From NCBI GenBank assembly GCA_964441935.1, contig CAYTXI010000012.1, positions 1 to 32,964 of the forward strand: DNA of 32,964 nucleotides, read 5' to 3'. Positions within the stretch are counted from its first letter, which is position 1, and every line of letters begins with the position of its first letter. Under the pieces are notes generated by a model that did no database searches, was not told the origin of the DNA, and saw nothing but the letters and a program-made list of their open reading frames with translations. Both the position numbers and the translations under genes were made by a program. Positions 31,696 to 32,964 of this stretch are shown here, piece by piece. The stretch is from JBBDMC01 sp964441935. GTDB lineage: Bacteria > Pseudomonadota > Alphaproteobacteria > Rhizobiales > Kaistiaceae.

Positions 31696-31700
31696 GATCG

Positions 31701-31719
31701 CCTCCTCTTGCCGAGGAGG
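31701..31719 (-). promoter_or_regulatory. Hairpin that sequesters a ribosome binding site
   Basis: CCTCCTC (31701-31707), five loop bases, GAGGAGG (31713-31719) form a perfect 7-bp stem. Read on the minus strand, the 3' arm GAGGAGG is the Shine-Dalgarno of the epimerase-like gene and lies 5 bases before its ATG (31695). The pairing would hide the ribosome binding site completely. Whether it responds to temperature, a protein or upstream translation is unknown. Confidence 0.5.
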
Positions 31720-31782
31720 ACTCAGCACAGGCGGAGGGGACGATCAACGGGCTCGGACGGCAAAGCCACAGGCCCCCGCTTC

Positions 31783-31804
31783 CCCGGGAACGGAGACTCC
31801 CGGG
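31783..31804 (-). terminator. Hairpin downstream of katG, no T-tract
   Basis: CCCGGGA, eight bases, TCCCGGG form a perfect 7-bp GC-rich stem about 80 bases after the katG stop. It is placed as a terminator but lacks a T-run on the minus strand, so termination is only possible. Confidence 0.35.
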
Positions 31805-31885
31805 CGATGCCGGCGACGGCCGAGGCCGCCACCGACACCCCCCGGGAGGAACCGCCAATCCGCCGCGATCGCTGTTCGGCCTTGA

Positions 31886-32964
31886 TCAGGCGAGGTCGAA
31901 GCGATCGGCGTTCATCACCTTGGTCCAGGCCGCCACGAAGTCGGCCACGAACTTCTCGTGCGCGTCGTCCTGGGCATAGACCTCGGCGAGTGCGCGAAGG
32001 TGGGAGTTCGAACCGAAAATCAAATCGACGCGGGTGCCGGTAAACTTTACATCGCCGGTCACCCGGTCGCGGCCCTCGAACACGTCCTCGGCGTCCGAGA
32101 TCGCCTTCCACGCCGTGTCCATGTCGAGCAGGTTGACAAAGAAGTCGTTGGTAAGGGTCTCCGGCCGGTTCGTGAACACGCCGTGCTGGGACCCGCCGTG
32201 GTTTGCGCCCAGGACGCGCATGCCACCCACAAGGACCGTCGTCTCAGGCGCGGTCAGGGTGAGAAGTTGTGCCTTGTCGACCAACAGCTCCTCCGCTGAA
32301 ACCGTGAATTTGGTCTTGAGATAGTTGCGGAACCCGTCCGCGACCGGCTCAAGCACGGCGAAGGAGTCGACGTCGGTCTGTTCCTCACTCGCGTCGGTGC
32401 GCCCGGGCGCGAAGGGAACCTCGACGTCTTGCCCGGCATTCTTCGCGGCCCGCTCGATGGCGGCAGAGCCACCAAGCACGATCAGGTCGGCGAGCGACAC
32501 TTTCTTGCCGCCGGACTGCACGCCATTGAAATCCCTCTGGATCCCCTCAAGGGTCCGGAGCACTTTCGCCAGTTGGGCGGGCTGGTTGACCTCCCAATCC
32601 TTCTGGGGGCTGAGGCGGATGCGCGCGCCGTTTGCTCCGCCGCGCTTGTCGGAGCCTCTGAAGGTCGCCGCCGACGCCCACGCGGTCGAGACGAGCTCCG
32701 AAATCGACAGGCCCGACGCGAGGATCCCGTCCTTGAGGTCAGCGATATCCTTCGCGTCGATCAGTTCGTGATCGACTTCGGGGACGGGGTCCTGCCAGAT
32801 GAGGTCCTCCGCCGGGACTTCCGGACCGAGATAGCGGGACTTGGGGCCCATGTCGCGGTGGGTCAGCTTGAACCAAGCGCGGGCGAACGCATCCGCGAAC
32901 TCGTCCGGATTCTCGTAGAAGCGCCGCGAGATCGGTCCGTAGATCGGATCGAACCGCAGGGAGA
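31886..32964 (-). CDS. katG: Catalase-peroxidase KatG (5' end beyond window)
   Basis: Bifunctional haem enzyme that removes hydrogen peroxide. Only the last 359 codons are present; the full protein has about 730 residues, so the N-terminal haem domain with the active-site His and Trp is outside the window. The visible part starts in SLRFDPIYGPISRRFYENP, continues with AFARAWFKLTHRDMGPKSRYLGPEVP and covers the C-terminal peroxidase-like domain: WASAATFRGSDKRGGANGAR, DLIVLGGSAAIE, ETTVLVGGMRVLGANHGGS and the end KVMNADRFDLA. The frame is intact. This is among the most recognisable bacterial proteins. Confidence 0.97.
   Translation of the reverse strand, partial: SLRFDPIYGPISRRFYENPDEFADAFARAWFKLTHRDMGPKSRYLGPEVPAEDLIWQDPVPEVDHELIDAKDIADLKDGILASGLSISELVSTAWASAATFRGSDKRGGANGARIRLSPQKDWEVNQPAQLAKVLRTLEGIQRDFNGVQSGGKKVSLADLIVLGGSAAIERAAKNAGQDVEVPFAPGRTDASEEQTDVDSFAVLEPVADGFRNYLKTKFTVSAEELLVDKAQLLTLTAPETTVLVGGMRVLGANHGGSQHGVFTNRPETLTNDFFVNLLDMDTAWKAISDAEDVFEGRDRVTGDVKFTGTRVDLIFGSNSHLRALAEVYAQDDAHEKFVADFVAAWTKVMNADRFDLA

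Noticed and set aside
1..32964. CRISPR array, prophage, insertion sequence or toxin-antitoxin system
   Set aside because: No regularly spaced repeats, transposase or integrase motifs, phage structural genes or paired small toxin-antitoxin frames were seen on either strand.

Overview
The window is a GC-rich stretch of about 33 kb from an alphaproteobacterium. The gene content and order fit Rhodospirillales-like genomes best, but the order cannot be fixed from sequence alone. Two conserved arrangements point to the class: rpsF-rpsR-DUF2232-rplI near dnaB, and fabD-fabG-acpP-fabF-mltG-yicC. The SOS box GTTC-N7-GTTC in front of dinB is the alphaproteobacterial LexA type. A run of 100 Ns flanked by identical 55-base ends shows that this is a scaffold from a draft or metagenome assembly.

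Region 1 (1-5973) is on the minus strand. It holds the S6/S18 ribosomal protein operon (rpsF, rpsR, a DUF2232 membrane protein, rplI), a cyclopropane fatty acid synthase and dnaB, which runs off the left edge. The rpsF leader contains a perfect 9-bp inverted repeat that covers the rpsF ribosome binding site. This is probably an autoregulatory S6:S18 leader.

Region 2 (5974-11901) is on the plus strand. It carries type II fatty acid synthesis genes (fabD, fabG, acpP, fabF), then the lytic transglycosylase mltG and the endoribonuclease yicC. The gmk gene that often follows yicC is absent.

Region 3 (11914-19603) is on the minus strand and is one long envelope operon: lptF, lptG, lptD, a SurA-like chaperone, pdxA, rsmA. 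It starts from a recognisable promoter and has several 4-nt gene overlaps. LptF and LptG are the LPS exporter permeases and LptD is the outer-membrane LPS translocon. The SurA-like protein, which looks like a lipoprotein here, probably helps outer-membrane proteins such as LptD to fold.

Region 4 (19766-24065) holds pepA and holC (coupled), an SOS-controlled DNA polymerase IV gene (dinB), a secreted TPR protein and an Mth938-domain protein.

Region 5 (24201-32964) is more accessory. A Baeyer-Villiger-type monooxygenase, an HSL-type alpha/beta hydrolase and a convergent short-chain dehydrogenase together could turn an alcohol into a ketone, an ester and then hydrolysis products. They are followed by a small secreted four-cysteine protein, a DinB-family metalloprotein, a LigE-like glutathione S-transferase, the scaffold gap, the ribosome assembly GTPase rsgA, an atypical NAD(P)-binding epimerase-like protein whose ribosome binding site lies in a perfect hairpin, and the 3' half of katG.

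I found no tRNA, rRNA, CRISPR array, insertion sequence, phage gene or toxin-antitoxin pair, and nothing that amounts to a clearly new multi-gene system. The most interesting signals are regulatory (two hairpins over ribosome binding sites, one SOS operator) and a short-chain dehydrogenase gene with no canonical start codon.
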